Shown one piece after another: positions 27,027-36,042 of a stretch of 64,000 nucleotides of DNA. The number at the start of each line of letters is the position of its first letter. Within the stretch, counting starts at the first letter, position 1. Source of the stretch: Chelatococcus sambhunathii (lineage in GTDB: Bacteria > Pseudomonadota > Alphaproteobacteria > Rhizobiales > Beijerinckiaceae); assembly GCF_001418005.1 (NCBI RefSeq), contig NZ_LIOL01000001.1, positions 558,001 to 622,000 of the forward strand, read 5' to 3'. The notes beneath the pieces were generated by a model. That model did no database searches. It was not told the origin of the DNA and worked only from the letters and a program-made list of their open reading frames with translations. A program made the translations under genes and the position numbers.

Positions 27027-27284
27027 CTTCCCTCCTCCCGGAATGCGTTGAGCGGGCTCGACATCGCAGTGCCGCGCCCTATCGGGGCTGAGAGTTATCC
27101 ATGGCGACGGCTGCAAGCTCAAGTCTTCCGCGCCGCAAGCGCACGGTTTTCGCCATTCCCCCGCCATCTTCCCCGCGATAACCCGATGATGCCGTTGCCG
27201 CCTTGCGGGGATGACAAGGTGGAGCGGCGGCACCACATGGCCTGAGAGCCCGACCCACGACGCCACACAACGAGCGCCCCACGC

Positions 27285-28868
27285 ATGATCGACAGACGTA
27301 TGCTTCTTGCTTCCGCTGCCGCCACTGCCGGCCTTGCGGCAACGGGCTTCGCCCCTGCCGCCCTCGCAGCCCAGGGCCTGAAGTTCGGCAACGAGGCGCC
27401 GTTCTCCTTCGAGGGGCTCGTAGCGCGGGCCGAAGCGATGGCCAAGCGCCCCTACAAGGCCCCGCCGGCACCTCCCTCCGAAATTCTCGAGCGCATCGAC
27501 TACGACGCCCACGGCAAGATCCGCTTCAAGCCGGACTATGCGCTCTTCGCCGATGGGCCCGGCCAGTTCCCCGTCACCTTCTTCCACCTCGGCCGCTACT
27601 TCCAGAGCCCGGTGCGCATGCATGTCGTCGCCAACGGCAAGGCGCGAGAGATCGTCTACGACGAGCGCTATTTCGACATGCCGGCGGACAGCCCGGCGCA
27701 TGAACTGCCGGCCGGCTCGGGATTCGCGGGCTTCCGCTTCCAGGAAAGCCGATTCGGCACCGACCCGAAGCGCAACTGGCGCGGTAACGACTGGGTGGCC
27801 TTCCTCGGTGCCTCCTATTTCCGCGCCATCGGCGCCCTCTACCAGTACGGCCTGTCGGCGCGCGGCATCGCGCTCGACGTGGCGGTCGCCGGCAAGCCCG
27901 AGGAATTTCCCGCCTTCACGCATGTCTATTTCGACACGCCGGCGGACGGCAGCGACACGGTCACGGTCTGCTGCCTGCTGGACGGGCCGAGCATCTGCGG
28001 CGCCTACCGCTTCGTCATGCAGCGCGGTGAGGGCGTGCTGATGGATATCGACAGCACGCTCTTCCTGCGCAGCGATGTCACTCGCTTCGGCTTGGCGCCC
28101 CTCACGTCGATGTACTGGTACTCGGAGACGGTGAAGCCGACGGCCGTCGACTGGCGGCCGGAGATCCACGATTCCGACGGTCTTGCCTTGTGGACCGGCG
28201 CAGGCGAGCACATCTGGCGGCCCCTCAACAACCCGCCGCGCACCATCGCCTCCGCCTTCCAGGACGAGAACCCGCGCGGCTTCGGCCTCCTGCAGCGCGA
28301 CCGCGCCTTCGACCACTATCTCGACGGCGTCTTCTACGACCGGCGGCCGAGCCTTTGGGTGGAGCCGAAGGGCGACTGGGGCAAGGGCGCCGTCGAGCTC
28401 ATCGAGATCCCGACGGACGACGAGATCCACGACAACATCGTGGCCATGTGGGTGCCGCGCGAGCCCGCGAAGGCGGGCACGCGCCACGACATCTCCTACC
28501 GCCTGCACTGGCTCGCCGACGAGCCCTTCCCGACGGCCCTCGGCCGCTGCGTCGCCACGCGCCTCGGCAACGGCGGCCAGCCGGGCCAGCCGCGCCCGGC
28601 AGGCGTGCGCAAGTTCATGCTCGAGTTCCGCGGCCCGCCGCTCGCGACCATCCCCTTCGGCGAGCAGCCGGAACCCGTGCTCTGGGCCTCGCGCGGCAGC
28701 TTCTCCTACATCCTCACCGAGGCCCTGCCCAACGACGTGCCCGGCCACTGGCGCGTGCAATTCGACCTCACCGTCGAGGGCACCGAGCCGGTCGAGATGC
28801 GCTGCTTCCTGAAACTCGGCGACCAAGTGCTGACCGAGACGTGGCTCTACCAGTACCACCCGTTTTGA
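27285..28868 (+). CDS. Periplasmic glucan biosynthesis protein, OpgG/OpgD family
   Basis: A 527-aa MdoG-domain protein acting in periplasmic beta-glucan backbone processing or branching. The N-terminus MIDRRMLLASAAATAGLAAT has a twin-arginine pattern with AAQG after the hydrophobic core, as in the Tat-exported OpgD. Family segments include ASYFRAIGALYQYGLSARGIAL, RFGLAPLTSMYWYSE and NPRGFGLLQRDR. It is divergent from the TAXI gene and monocistronic. No OpgH glucosyltransferase gene is nearby, which is unusual for OpgG and more like stand-alone OpgD. Confidence 0.92.
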   Translation: MIDRRMLLASAAATAGLAATGFAPAALAAQGLKFGNEAPFSFEGLVARAEAMAKRPYKAPPAPPSEILERIDYDAHGKIRFKPDYALFADGPGQFPVTFFHLGRYFQSPVRMHVVANGKAREIVYDERYFDMPADSPAHELPAGSGFAGFRFQESRFGTDPKRNWRGNDWVAFLGASYFRAIGALYQYGLSARGIALDVAVAGKPEEFPAFTHVYFDTPADGSDTVTVCCLLDGPSICGAYRFVMQRGEGVLMDIDSTLFLRSDVTRFGLAPLTSMYWYSETVKPTAVDWRPEIHDSDGLALWTGAGEHIWRPLNNPPRTIASAFQDENPRGFGLLQRDRAFDHYLDGVFYDRRPSLWVEPKGDWGKGAVELIEIPTDDEIHDNIVAMWVPREPAKAGTRHDISYRLHWLADEPFPTALGRCVATRLGNGGQPGQPRPAGVRKFMLEFRGPPLATIPFGEQPEPVLWASRGSFSYILTEALPNDVPGHWRVQFDLTVEGTEPVEMRCFLKLGDQVLTETWLYQYHPF

Positions 28869-29013
28869 GCAGCAGCGGGGCCCGCCGCCACACAACCTCG
28901 GTCCCCGCGCAAGCAGCGAAGCGGAATGCGAAGCGAGCCACGAGGATGTGTCGGGACCGGCAGATCCCGGAACATTCCCCGGCGGCGCCCTGACGCGGCC
29001 CTGCGTGCTTGCA

Positions 29014-29030
29014 ATGTTATAGTAGAACAT
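29014..29030. promoter_or_regulatory. Zur-like operator upstream of the zinc import genes
   Basis: ATGTTATAGTAGAACAT is an odd-centred 17-bp palindrome with a single mismatch pair. It matches the alphaproteobacterial Zur box pattern ATGTTATA-N-TATAACAT that I recall. It lies 8 bp upstream of the 53-aa His-rich ORF and 174 bp before aztA, and it includes a TATAGT that could be a -10 element. Zinc-bound Zur would then block transcription. Confidence 0.8.
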
Positions 29031-29038
29031 CTAATTCA

Positions 29039-29200
29039 ATGGTCATGACGCATTCGCACGCGCATCGCCACCATCATCACCATACCGAAGCGGTGCAGCC
29101 GACCCTGTCACTGCTGCGCATGTCGGCGCTGACGCGCCTTGCCGGCGCGGGTGCGGTGCTCGTGCTGCTATGGATCGCCGTTTTGTCCGTGCTGGATTGA
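29039..29200 (+). CDS. 53-aa His-rich single-span membrane peptide
   Basis: A small protein starting MVMTHSHAHRHHHHHTEA, with nine histidines in the first 20 residues, then a short linker and one C-terminal hydrophobic helix (GAGAVLVLLWIAVLSVLD). Start ATG is at 29039, 8 bp after the Zur-like box; there is no strong ribosome site and the transcript may be nearly leaderless. It ends 4 bp before aztA. The His cluster and place in the zinc operon point to zinc binding at the membrane. I do not recognise a named family. Confidence 0.7.
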   Translation: MVMTHSHAHRHHHHHTEAVQPTLSLLRMSALTRLAGAGAVLVLLWIAVLSVLD

Positions 29201-29204
29201 GCCC

Positions 29205-29978
29205 ATGACCGATGCCACGCGCGCGAGCGACGCCATCCGCTTCGAGAACCTGACGCTCGGCTACGACCGGCACCCGGCCGTGCACCATCTCGACGGCGCC
29301 TTGGCGAGCGGCAGCCTGACGGCTGTCGTCGGGCCGAACGGCGCCGGCAAGTCCACCCTGCTCAAGGGCATCGTGGGGGCGCTGCCGCCGTTGTCCGGCC
29401 ATATCCGCCTGTCGCTCGGCAGGCCGCGCGGGGCGAAGGCGCGCATCGCCTATCTGCCGCAGGCGGCCGACATCGACCGCAGCTTCCCCATCACCGTCTA
29501 CGACCTCGTCTGCGTCGGGCTGTGGAACCGCGCCGGCCTGTTCGGCGGCATCGGCCGCAAGGACCGGGTGCAGATCGAGGAGGCGCTCGCCGCCGTCGGC
29601 CTCACCGGCTTCGAGAAGCGCACCATCGGCACGCTCTCGGGCGGGCAGATGCAGAGGGCGCTCTTTGCTCGCCTCCTGCTGCAGGATGCCGACATCATAC
29701 TGCTCGACGAGCCCTTCACCGCCATCGACGCCCGCACCACGGCGGACCTTCTCGCCCTCGTGCGCCGCTGGCACGACGAGGGGCGCACGGTCGTCGCCGT
29801 GCTGCATGACATGGAGATGGTCCGTCAGGCTTTCCCGCGCACCCTCCTGCTGGCGCGCGAGCCGGTGGCCTGGGGCGAGACGGACGAGGTGCTGACGGCC
29901 GAGAACCTGCTGCGGGCCCGCCACCTCGTCGAGGCCTTCGACACGCATGCGCCGATCTGCGCACGCGACGCGGCCTGA
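29205..29978 (+). CDS. aztA: Zinc ABC transporter ATP-binding protein AztA/ZnuC-like
   Basis: A 257-aa ATPase with Walker A GPNGAGKSTLL, signature LSGGQMQRALFARLL and Walker B IILLDEPFTAID. Sequence style (IRFENLTLGYDRHPAVHHLDG) fits the Azt/Mn-Zn branch rather than amino acid importers. ATG at 29205 is 4 bp after the His-rich peptide gene, and aztB follows 6 bp after its stop. It energises zinc import through AztB with AztC as binding protein. Confidence 0.9.
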   Translation: MTDATRASDAIRFENLTLGYDRHPAVHHLDGALASGSLTAVVGPNGAGKSTLLKGIVGALPPLSGHIRLSLGRPRGAKARIAYLPQAADIDRSFPITVYDLVCVGLWNRAGLFGGIGRKDRVQIEEALAAVGLTGFEKRTIGTLSGGQMQRALFARLLLQDADIILLDEPFTAIDARTTADLLALVRRWHDEGRTVVAVLHDMEMVRQAFPRTLLLAREPVAWGETDEVLTAENLLRARHLVEAFDTHAPICARDAA

Positions 29979-29984
29979 GCGGCG

Positions 29985-30854
29985 ATGCTCTACGACCTTC
30001 TCATCGACCCCTTCGTGGAATTCGATTTCATGCGCCGGGCCCTCGTCGGGGCCGCCGCCCTTGCCTTGTCGGGCGGCCCGGTCGGCGTCTTCCTGATGCT
30101 GCGCCGCATGAGCCTGACGGGCGACGCGATGGCCCATGCCATCCTGCCCGGTGCCGCCGTCGGCTTCCTCCTCTACGGCCTGTCGCTGCCGGCGATGACC
30201 ATCGGCGGGCTCGCCGCCGGCTTCGCGGTGGCACTCGCCGCCGGCCTCGTCGCACGCACGACGGCGCTGAAGGAGGACGCGGCCCTCGCCGCCTTCTATC
30301 TCATCTCGCTCGCGCTCGGCGTGACGCTCGTCTCGCTGCGCGGCTCCAACGTCGACCTGCTGCACGTCCTCTTCGGCACGGTGCTCGCCCTCGACGACGC
30401 GACGCTCCTGCTCGTCGCCGGCATCGCCACCGTCACCCTCGGCGCCCTCGCGCTCCTCTACCGGCCGCTGGTGCTGGAATGCGTCGATCCGGGCTTCCTG
30501 CGCTCGGTGAGCCGCGCGGGAGCCGCCGCGCATCTCGCATTCCTCGCCCTCGTCGTCATCAATCTCGTCGGCGGCTTTCACGCCCTCGGCACCCTGCTTG
30601 CCGTCGGCATGATGATGCTGCCGGCCGCGAGCGCCCGCTTCTGGAGCGGTGACATCACGGTGATGATCGGCGTCTCCACCCTCGTCGGCATGCTGTCCGG
30701 CGCGGCCGGGCTCATCCTGTCCTACCACACCGGCCTGCCGGCGGGCCCGTCCATCATCCTTGTCGCCGGCGGCGCCTATATTGCCTCGCTCCTCGTCGGC
30801 CCAGTCGACGGCCTCCTGTGGCGCCTCGTGCCAGGACGACATCTCGAAGCCTGA
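29985..30854 (+). CDS. aztB: Zinc ABC transporter permease AztB
   Basis: A 289-aa ABC-3 family permease with eight or so hydrophobic segments. The family pattern GVFLMLRRMSLTGDAMAHAILPG near residue 32 and GFHALGTLLAVGMMMLPAA near residue 200 are clear. It lies between aztA and aztC in the same operon. This family transports zinc, manganese or iron; the neighbouring Zur-like box and His-rich binding protein favour zinc. Confidence 0.92.
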   Translation: MLYDLLIDPFVEFDFMRRALVGAAALALSGGPVGVFLMLRRMSLTGDAMAHAILPGAAVGFLLYGLSLPAMTIGGLAAGFAVALAAGLVARTTALKEDAALAAFYLISLALGVTLVSLRGSNVDLLHVLFGTVLALDDATLLLVAGIATVTLGALALLYRPLVLECVDPGFLRSVSRAGAAAHLAFLALVVINLVGGFHALGTLLAVGMMMLPAASARFWSGDITVMIGVSTLVGMLSGAAGLILSYHTGLPAGPSIILVAGGAYIASLLVGPVDGLLWRLVPGRHLEA

Positions 30855-30893
30855 AATCACCGCCGCCCCGCGGCGGACGCTGGAGGATAGACC

Positions 30894-31865
30894 ATGCGTA
30901 CCAGACGCAACGTTATATCAGCACTTTTCGCCGTCATGGCGCTGCCACTCGCTCCTGCTGCCTTGGCGCAACCGGCCGAGGCGCCCTCGAAGACGAGGGT
31001 CGTCGCCACCTTCTCCATCCTGGGCGATCTCGTCCGCGAGGTCGGCGGCGAGCGCATCGACCTGACCGTACTTGTCGGGCCTAACGGCGACGCGCATGTC
31101 TATTCGCCCTCGCCCGCTGATGCCCGCAACCTCGCCGAGGCCAGAGTGATCTTCGTCAATGGCCTCAAGTTCGAAGGCTGGATCGACCGCCTGGTACAGG
31201 CCTCCGGCACCAGGGCCACGATCGTCGAGGCCGCGGCCCGAGTGACGCCGCTGGAAATGGAGAACGACGGCCACGGGCATGGACACGCCCACAGCCGTGC
31301 CGACGATCATGACGAGAAGCACGCCCACGAGCACGGCGGGCTGGACCCGCACGCCTGGCAGGATGTGGCCAATGCGAAGCTATATGTCGCGGCGATCCGC
31401 GACGCACTCGTCGCCGCCGATCCGGCGGGCAAGGATGCTTATGCCGCCAACGCCGAGGCCTATCTCACCAGACTCGATGCGCTCGAGGCCGAGGTCAAGG
31501 CGGCGGTCGAGGCCATCCCGCGCGACCGTCGTAAGGTCATCACCTCGCACGACGCGTTCGGCTATTTCGCGCGGGCCTACGGCCTCACCTTCATCGCCCC
31601 CCAGGGCGTCTCGACCGATGCGGAAGCCTCGGCCCGTGACGTCGGCCGCATCATCCGCCAGATCAAGCGCGACAAGATCCCCGCCGTCTTCCTCGAGAAC
31701 GTCACCGATCCGCGCCTCGTCGAGCGCATCGCCAAGGAGACCGGCGCCAAGATCGGCGGCCGCCTCTATTCGGATGCCCTGTCGGATGAAAACGGCGCGG
31801 CGGGGACTTACATCGCCATGATGCAGCACAATATAAAGGCGCTGAACGCCGCCCTCGCCCGGTGA
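30894..31865 (+). CDS. aztC: Zinc ABC transporter substrate-binding protein AztC
   Basis: A 323-aa cluster A-I (ZnuA-type) periplasmic protein. A signal peptide ends near APAALAQPA. Conserved features are NGDAHVYSPSPADARNL, a flexible His/Asp-rich loop at about residues 122-150 (GHGHGHAHSRADDHDEKHAH), GLDPHAWQDVANAKLY and the C-terminal VFLENVTDPRLVERIAKETG. The loop is typical of zinc-specific members and helps capture zinc. The gene follows aztB by 39 bp. AztD, the periplasmic chaperone that accompanies AztC in Paracoccus, is not visible. Confidence 0.93.
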   Translation: MRTRRNVISALFAVMALPLAPAALAQPAEAPSKTRVVATFSILGDLVREVGGERIDLTVLVGPNGDAHVYSPSPADARNLAEARVIFVNGLKFEGWIDRLVQASGTRATIVEAAARVTPLEMENDGHGHGHAHSRADDHDEKHAHEHGGLDPHAWQDVANAKLYVAAIRDALVAADPAGKDAYAANAEAYLTRLDALEAEVKAAVEAIPRDRRKVITSHDAFGYFARAYGLTFIAPQGVSTDAEASARDVGRIIRQIKRDKIPAVFLENVTDPRLVERIAKETGAKIGGRLYSDALSDENGAAGTYIAMMQHNIKALNAALAR

Positions 31866-32008
31866 CGGTCGACGGCGGCCCGGCGGCGGTGCTAGGAGGG
31901 GGTGGAAAGCCCCGCATCCGGGGCACCGCCTTTCGCGAGGTCTGATCACGCCCGCGCGGCAGGGTCCGTCAGGATCGGGCTGCGCCCGGCGTCCCTTGGA
32001 GCCCATCT

Positions 32009-33049
32009 ATGGCCGACAAGATTCCCGTCACCGTCCTCACCGGCTATCTCGGCGCCGGCAAGACGACGCTTCTCAACCGCATCCTCACGGAGCCGCACGG
32101 CCAGCGCTTCGCCGTCATCGTCAATGAATTCGGCGAAGTCGGCATCGACAACGACCTCGTCGTCGGCGCGGACGAGGAAGTGTTCGAGATGAACAACGGC
32201 TGCATCTGCTGCACCGTGCGCGGCGACCTCATCCGCATCCTCGACGGGCTGATGAAGCGCAAGGGCAAGTTCGACGCCATCATCGTCGAGACGACCGGCC
32301 TCGCCGATCCGGCGCCCGTGGCCCAGACCTTCTTCATGGACCAGGACGTCTCCGACAAGACGAAGCTCGACGCCGTCGTCACCGTCGCCGACGCCAAGTG
32401 GCTGACCGACCGGCTGAAGGATGCGCCGGAAGCGAAGAACCAGATCGCCTTCGCCGACGTCATCATCCTCAACAAGATCGATCTCGTCTCGCCTGAGGAA
32501 CTCGCCGAGGTGGAAGGCCGCATCCGCGCCGTCAACCCCTACGCGATGCTGCACAAGGCAGAGCGCGCCGCCGTCGACATCTCGCAGGTGCTCGGCCGCA
32601 ACGCCTTCGACCTCGAGCGCGTGCTCGAGCTCGAGCCCGCCTTCCTCGAGGACGACGGCCACCACCACGATCATGACCACGACCATGCCTGCGGTCCGGA
32701 CTGCGACCATGATCATCACCACCATCACGGCGGGCTGAAGCACTATCACGACGAGGACATGCAGTCGGTGGCGCTGACCATCGACGGCGAGGTCGATCCC
32801 GACAAGTTCCTGCCGTGGGTCAACGACCTCGTGCAGCGCGAAGGCCCGAACATCCTGCGTTCCAAGGGCATCCTCGCCTTCCGCGACGAGCCGCGCCGCT
32901 TCGTCTTCCAGGGCGTGCACATGATCCTCGACGGGGACCTGCAGCGCGAGTGGAAGCCCGGCGAGGAGCGCCGGTCGAAGATCGTCTTCATCGGCCGCAA
33001 CCTCGACAAGGAGGCGATCCGCGAGGGCTTCCTGGCCTGTACGGCGTGA
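32009..33049 (+). CDS. CobW/ZNG1-like GTPase metallochaperone
   Basis: A 346-aa G3E-family GTPase. P-loop GYLGAGKTT lies near residue 12, the zinc-binding CxCC motif in [10 protein letters not shown] near residue 64, and NKID near residue 155. A long His/Asp-rich stretch ([19 protein letters not shown]) covers residues about 216-250 before the CobW C-terminal domain. This set of features marks zinc-allocating GTPases that load zinc onto client proteins when zinc is scarce. It lies downstream of aztABC after a 143-bp gap containing a perfect GCCCCG/CGGGGC hairpin. The zinc context makes a role in cobalamin synthesis unlikely. Confidence 0.92.
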   Translation: MADKIPVTVLTGYLGAGKTTLLNRILTEPHGQRFAVIVNEFGEVGIDNDLVVGADEEVFEMNNGCICCTVRGDLIRILDGLMKRKGKFDAIIVETTGLADPAPVAQTFFMDQDVSDKTKLDAVVTVADAKWLTDRLKDAPEAKNQIAFADVIILNKIDLVSPEELAEVEGRIRAVNPYAMLHKAERAAVDISQVLGRNAFDLERVLELEPAFLEDDGHHHDHDHDHACGPDCDHDHHHHHGGLKHYHDEDMQSVALTIDGEVDPDKFLPWVNDLVQREGPNILRSKGILAFRDEPRRFVFQGVHMILDGDLQREWKPGEERRSKIVFIGRNLDKEAIREGFLACTA

Positions 33050-33100
33050 CGCGGCGGGCCATTGCTCGCTCCCCCGGCTTGCCGAACGACTCCTCTTGTC

Positions 33101-33211
33101 CCCTCCCCCCTTGTGGAGGAGGGTAGGGAGGGGGGTGGAGCAGCACGCAGGCGGTCGTGCTCTTGCGTCGCGCCCCCCACCCCTACCCCCTCCCCGCAAG
33201 GGGGAGGGGAG
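33101..33211. repeat. Long inverted repeat of CCCTCCCCC/GGGGGAGGG units
   Basis: Two arms of about 40 bp face each other across roughly 30 bp. The left arm begins CCCTCCCCCCTTGTGGAGG and runs into TAGGGAGGGGGGTGGAG. The right arm begins CGCCCCCCACCCCTACCCC and runs to GCAAGGGGGAGGGGAG. Each arm also folds on itself around TTGTGG or GCAAGG. It fills the gap between the CobW-like and WD40 genes. Shorter relatives stand at 3078 and 52523. Confidence 0.75.
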
Positions 33212-33242
33212 TCTCCGACCGACGCTCGATTATAAAGATCCC

Positions 33243-34253
33243 ATGGCCGCTCCGACGATCTCCTCCCTCACCGACCATGTCGCCGATCTCGCTGCCGGCG
33301 CGCATGTCACCGCCCTCGCCTGGCTCGGCGGCACCACCGCATTCGCACTGGCCGACGGCGCGGCGCTGCTCGTTGCCGGCGACGACCAGAAACGCGTCGC
33401 GGCCCATCCGGACGGGGCCGCGCTCGTCGCGACGAGCGACGGCCGGCGGCTCGTGACCGGCGGGGACGACGGCCGCATCGTCGCCGTCGCCGGCGACGGT
33501 ACGGTGGAGGAGATCGGCGACGAGAAGGGCCGCTGGATCGACGCCATCGTCGCCGGTCGCGACGGCACCCTCGCCTGGAGCGCCGGCAAGCGCGTCACGG
33601 CGCGTGACGGCCGGGGCCGCCTGCGCCATTTCGAGGCACCCTCGACAGCCCAGGGCCTTGCGTTCTCGCCGAAGGGCTACCGCCTCGCCATCGCTCACTA
33701 CAACGGCGTCAGCCTCTGGTTTCCGAACACTGACGCGGAGCCCGAAAAGCTCGAATGGAAGGGCTCGCACCTCGGCGTCACCTGGTCGCCGGACGCGCGC
33801 TTCGTCGTCACCTCCATGCAGGAGAACGCCCTGCACGGCTGGCGCCTCTCCGACCGGCGCGACATGCGCATGACCGGCTATCCGGCCAAGACACGCTCCT
33901 TCTCCTGGTCGCACGACGGCAACTGGCTCGCCACCTCCGGCGCCGATGCCGTCATCGTCTGGCCCTTCGATAAGGACGGCCCGATGGGCCGCGCGCCGCG
34001 GGAATGCGGCGTGCGCCACGCCAAGGTTTCGCGCGTCGCCTTCCATCCCGGTGCGCTCGTCGTCGCCGCCGGATACGAGGATGGCTGCATCCTCCTCATC
34101 CGCCTCACCGACGCGACGGAGCTGCTGGTGCGCCGCGCGAGCGTGGAAGCGCAGGAGGATGCGGCGGTGACAGCCCTCGCCTGGGACGCCAAGGGCAAGC
34201 GCCTCGCCTTCGGCACGGCCGCGGGGGCGGCCGGCATCCTCACTTTGCCCTGA
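33243..34253 (+). CDS. WD40 repeat protein linked to the zinc GTPase
   Basis: A 336-aa cytosolic beta-propeller. Repeated units such as HVTALAWLGG, QGLAFSPKGYRLAIAHYNGVSLW, LGVTWSPDARFVVTS, RSFSWSHDGNWLATSGADAVIVW and SRVAFHPGALVVAAGYEDG show about six to seven blades. No signal peptide is present, so it is not the periplasmic AztD chaperone. ATG at 33243 follows the GC-rich repeat; upstream frame is repeat sequence. It stands between the CobW-like GTPase and a 94-aa protein in the same direction. A scaffold or client role with the GTPase is inferred. Confidence 0.8.
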   Translation: MAAPTISSLTDHVADLAAGAHVTALAWLGGTTAFALADGAALLVAGDDQKRVAAHPDGAALVATSDGRRLVTGGDDGRIVAVAGDGTVEEIGDEKGRWIDAIVAGRDGTLAWSAGKRVTARDGRGRLRHFEAPSTAQGLAFSPKGYRLAIAHYNGVSLWFPNTDAEPEKLEWKGSHLGVTWSPDARFVVTSMQENALHGWRLSDRRDMRMTGYPAKTRSFSWSHDGNWLATSGADAVIVWPFDKDGPMGRAPRECGVRHAKVSRVAFHPGALVVAAGYEDGCILLIRLTDATELLVRRASVEAQEDAAVTALAWDAKGKRLAFGTAAGAAGILTLP

Positions 34254-34262
34254 GGAGGGGCC

Positions 34263-34547
34263 ATGGCGCTGCGCTTCGGCCTCTTCGGCAGGAAGGACGG
34301 CGACGACGGGGCCAGGGTCGCACTCGCCGCCCTGAAGGAGCGGGCCCGCATCGTGCTCTGCCTCTCCGACGAGGCGACCGTCGCCGTGAACGAGATCGTC
34401 TGCGCCGATCCCGCCTGCCCGGGCCTCGAGACTGTCGTCCTCATCATGGAGCCCGGCCGCAGGACCCGGGCGCTCAAGATCGCCAAGGCCGCCGGCGCGG
34501 TGACGGACGACGACCTGCACACGGCGGCCGCCGGCGCGCGGCTCTGA
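34263..34547 (+). CDS. 94-aa conserved-looking protein of unknown function
   Basis: A small soluble protein, 9 bp downstream of the WD40 gene and probably co-transcribed, with a GAGGAGGGGCC ribosome site. Its middle has VNEIVCADPACPGLETVVLIM followed by a basic GRRTRALKIAK helix. The CADPACPG pair of cysteines could bind metal or act as a redox pair. I do not recognise the family. Placement after AztABC, CobW and WD40 suggests a zinc-related role. Confidence 0.7.
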   Translation: MALRFGLFGRKDGDDGARVALAALKERARIVLCLSDEATVAVNEIVCADPACPGLETVVLIMEPGRRTRALKIAKAAGAVTDDDLHTAAAGARL

Positions 34548-34650
34548 GACGATCGGTCATCTGCCTTGTTGTGCCTTGCCATTCCCGCCCTGCCGGGCAA
34601 AGCTGCCGCGCCGGCCGTCTTGACCGGCGGGGTTGGGGAGCGGTCTGGCG

Positions 34651-35964
34651 ATGGTCGTCGGCGGTTTGCGAGTGTGGTGGCTGAAGCCGTTGGCCGGCAT
34701 TCTCCTCTGCACGAGCCTCGCCGCCTGCGCCGGCCCACCCAAGGGTGTACTGGTGCCGGTTGCCACCGGGGCGCCCGGTGCCGCCACGGTCGACATGATC
34801 GTGGCAACGACCCGCAGTGCCGGGGCGACCCCTGCCGAGATGTTCACGGGCGAGCGGGGCCGTGACCCAGCCTTCGCCCGGATTACCGTCTCGATCCCGC
34901 CCGATAGCGCCCGCACCGTCGGCGAGGTGCAGTGGCCAAGCCGCGTGCCCGGCAACCCGGCAACCGACTTCGTCACGCTCCGGGCCGACAGACTTGACCG
35001 CCAGGGCGCGCTCGACTGGTTCCACAAGGCGGTGGCGCGCACGCCCAAACGCCGCGTGCTCGTGTTCATCCACGGCTTCAACAACCGCTTCGAGGATGCG
35101 GTCTTCCGCTTCGCCCAGATCGTCCACGATTCGGGCTCGCCCGTTGTGCCGGTGCTGTTCACCTGGCCGTCGCGCGCCAGCATCCTCGCCTACGGCTACG
35201 ACCGCGAGAGCAGCACCTATTCCCGCGACGCGCTGGAAACCCTGCTGACCGCGCTTGCCCGGGATCCGGCGGTCGGTGAGATCTCGGTGCTCGCCCATTC
35301 CATGGGCAACTGGGTGACGCTGGAGGCGCTGCGTCAGATGGCCATCCGCAACGGCCGCGTGGCTTCGAAGATCCGCAACGTCATGCTGGCGGCACCGGAC
35401 GTCGACGTCGACGTCTTCCGTACCCAGCTCGCCGCCATCACGAGACCGCGCCCCAATGTCACCCTTTTCGTCTCGCAGGACGACAGGGCCCTCGCTGTCT
35501 CGCGCCGGGTCTGGGGCAGTTCGGCCCGGCTCGGCGCCATCAATCCCGAGGCGGAGCCCTACCACACCGACCTGCCGCGCGACGGCATTACCGTCATCGA
35601 TCTCACCAAGCTGCAGACAGGCGACCGGCTCAACCACGGCAAGTTCGCCCAGAGCCCGGAGGTCGTGCAGATCATCGGCCAGCGCCTCGTCGCCGGCCAG
35701 ACGATGACGGACCAGCGCGTCGGCCTCGGCGACCGCATCATCCAGCTGACCGCGGGTGCAGCGAGTTCGGTCGGCACCGCCGCCGGCCTCGTCATCAGCG
35801 CGCCGGTCTCGGTCCTCGACGAGACCTCGCGCGGTAACTACGGCGCGCATGTCGAGCGTCTCGGCGGCTCGCTCGCCGACACGGCCGAGGCGACCGGCAC
35901 CCTCCTCGTGCCGCAGATGTCCGCCCGCCGGCAGGGCACCGCGGCCGAACGGCCGTCGCCCTGA
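34651..35964 (+). CDS. Lipoprotein alpha/beta hydrolase (DUF900 type)
   Basis: A 437-aa protein. The N-terminus has a lipoprotein signal (LKPLAGILLCTSLAAC), so it should be anchored in the cell envelope. The alpha/beta hydrolase part holds VLVFIHGFNNRFEDAVFRFAQ and the nucleophile elbow AHSMGNW (Ser in GxSxG-like AHSMG). Then come DVDVDVFRTQ and FVSQDDRAL, carrying likely acid residues. This matches the DUF900 family of esterase-like proteins of unknown substrate. ATG at 34651 with GGGGAG upstream was preferred over a TTG 18 bp earlier. The C-terminal 90 residues are Ala/Gly-rich and poorly conserved. Confidence 0.82.
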   Translation: MVVGGLRVWWLKPLAGILLCTSLAACAGPPKGVLVPVATGAPGAATVDMIVATTRSAGATPAEMFTGERGRDPAFARITVSIPPDSARTVGEVQWPSRVPGNPATDFVTLRADRLDRQGALDWFHKAVARTPKRRVLVFIHGFNNRFEDAVFRFAQIVHDSGSPVVPVLFTWPSRASILAYGYDRESSTYSRDALETLLTALARDPAVGEISVLAHSMGNWVTLEALRQMAIRNGRVASKIRNVMLAAPDVDVDVFRTQLAAITRPRPNVTLFVSQDDRALAVSRRVWGSSARLGAINPEAEPYHTDLPRDGITVIDLTKLQTGDRLNHGKFAQSPEVVQIIGQRLVAGQTMTDQRVGLGDRIIQLTAGAASSVGTAAGLVISAPVSVLDETSRGNYGAHVERLGGSLADTAEATGTLLVPQMSARRQGTAAERPSP

Positions 35965-36042
35965 CCGTCGCCATCGTTCTCGCGGGCCCTTGCCCTGCCG
36001 TAGGCGCGGTGGTAGCCCGAAGTGAAAGAAGGACGCTGCGAC

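Noticed and set aside
27027..29030. Upstream extension of the TAXI gene frame to 988 codons
   Set aside because: The added sequence is antisense to opgG, and the real start has a signal peptide and a good ribosome site at 27026.
31909..31924. GCCCCG-CATC-CGGGGC hairpin between aztC and the CobW-like gene as a terminator
   Set aside because: The 6-bp stem is perfect but is followed by ACCGCC rather than a U run, so termination is not supported.
33243..34253. WD40 protein considered as AztD, the periplasmic zinc chaperone
   Set aside because: AztD is exported and has metal-binding His segments near its N-terminus; this protein has no signal peptide and no such segment.
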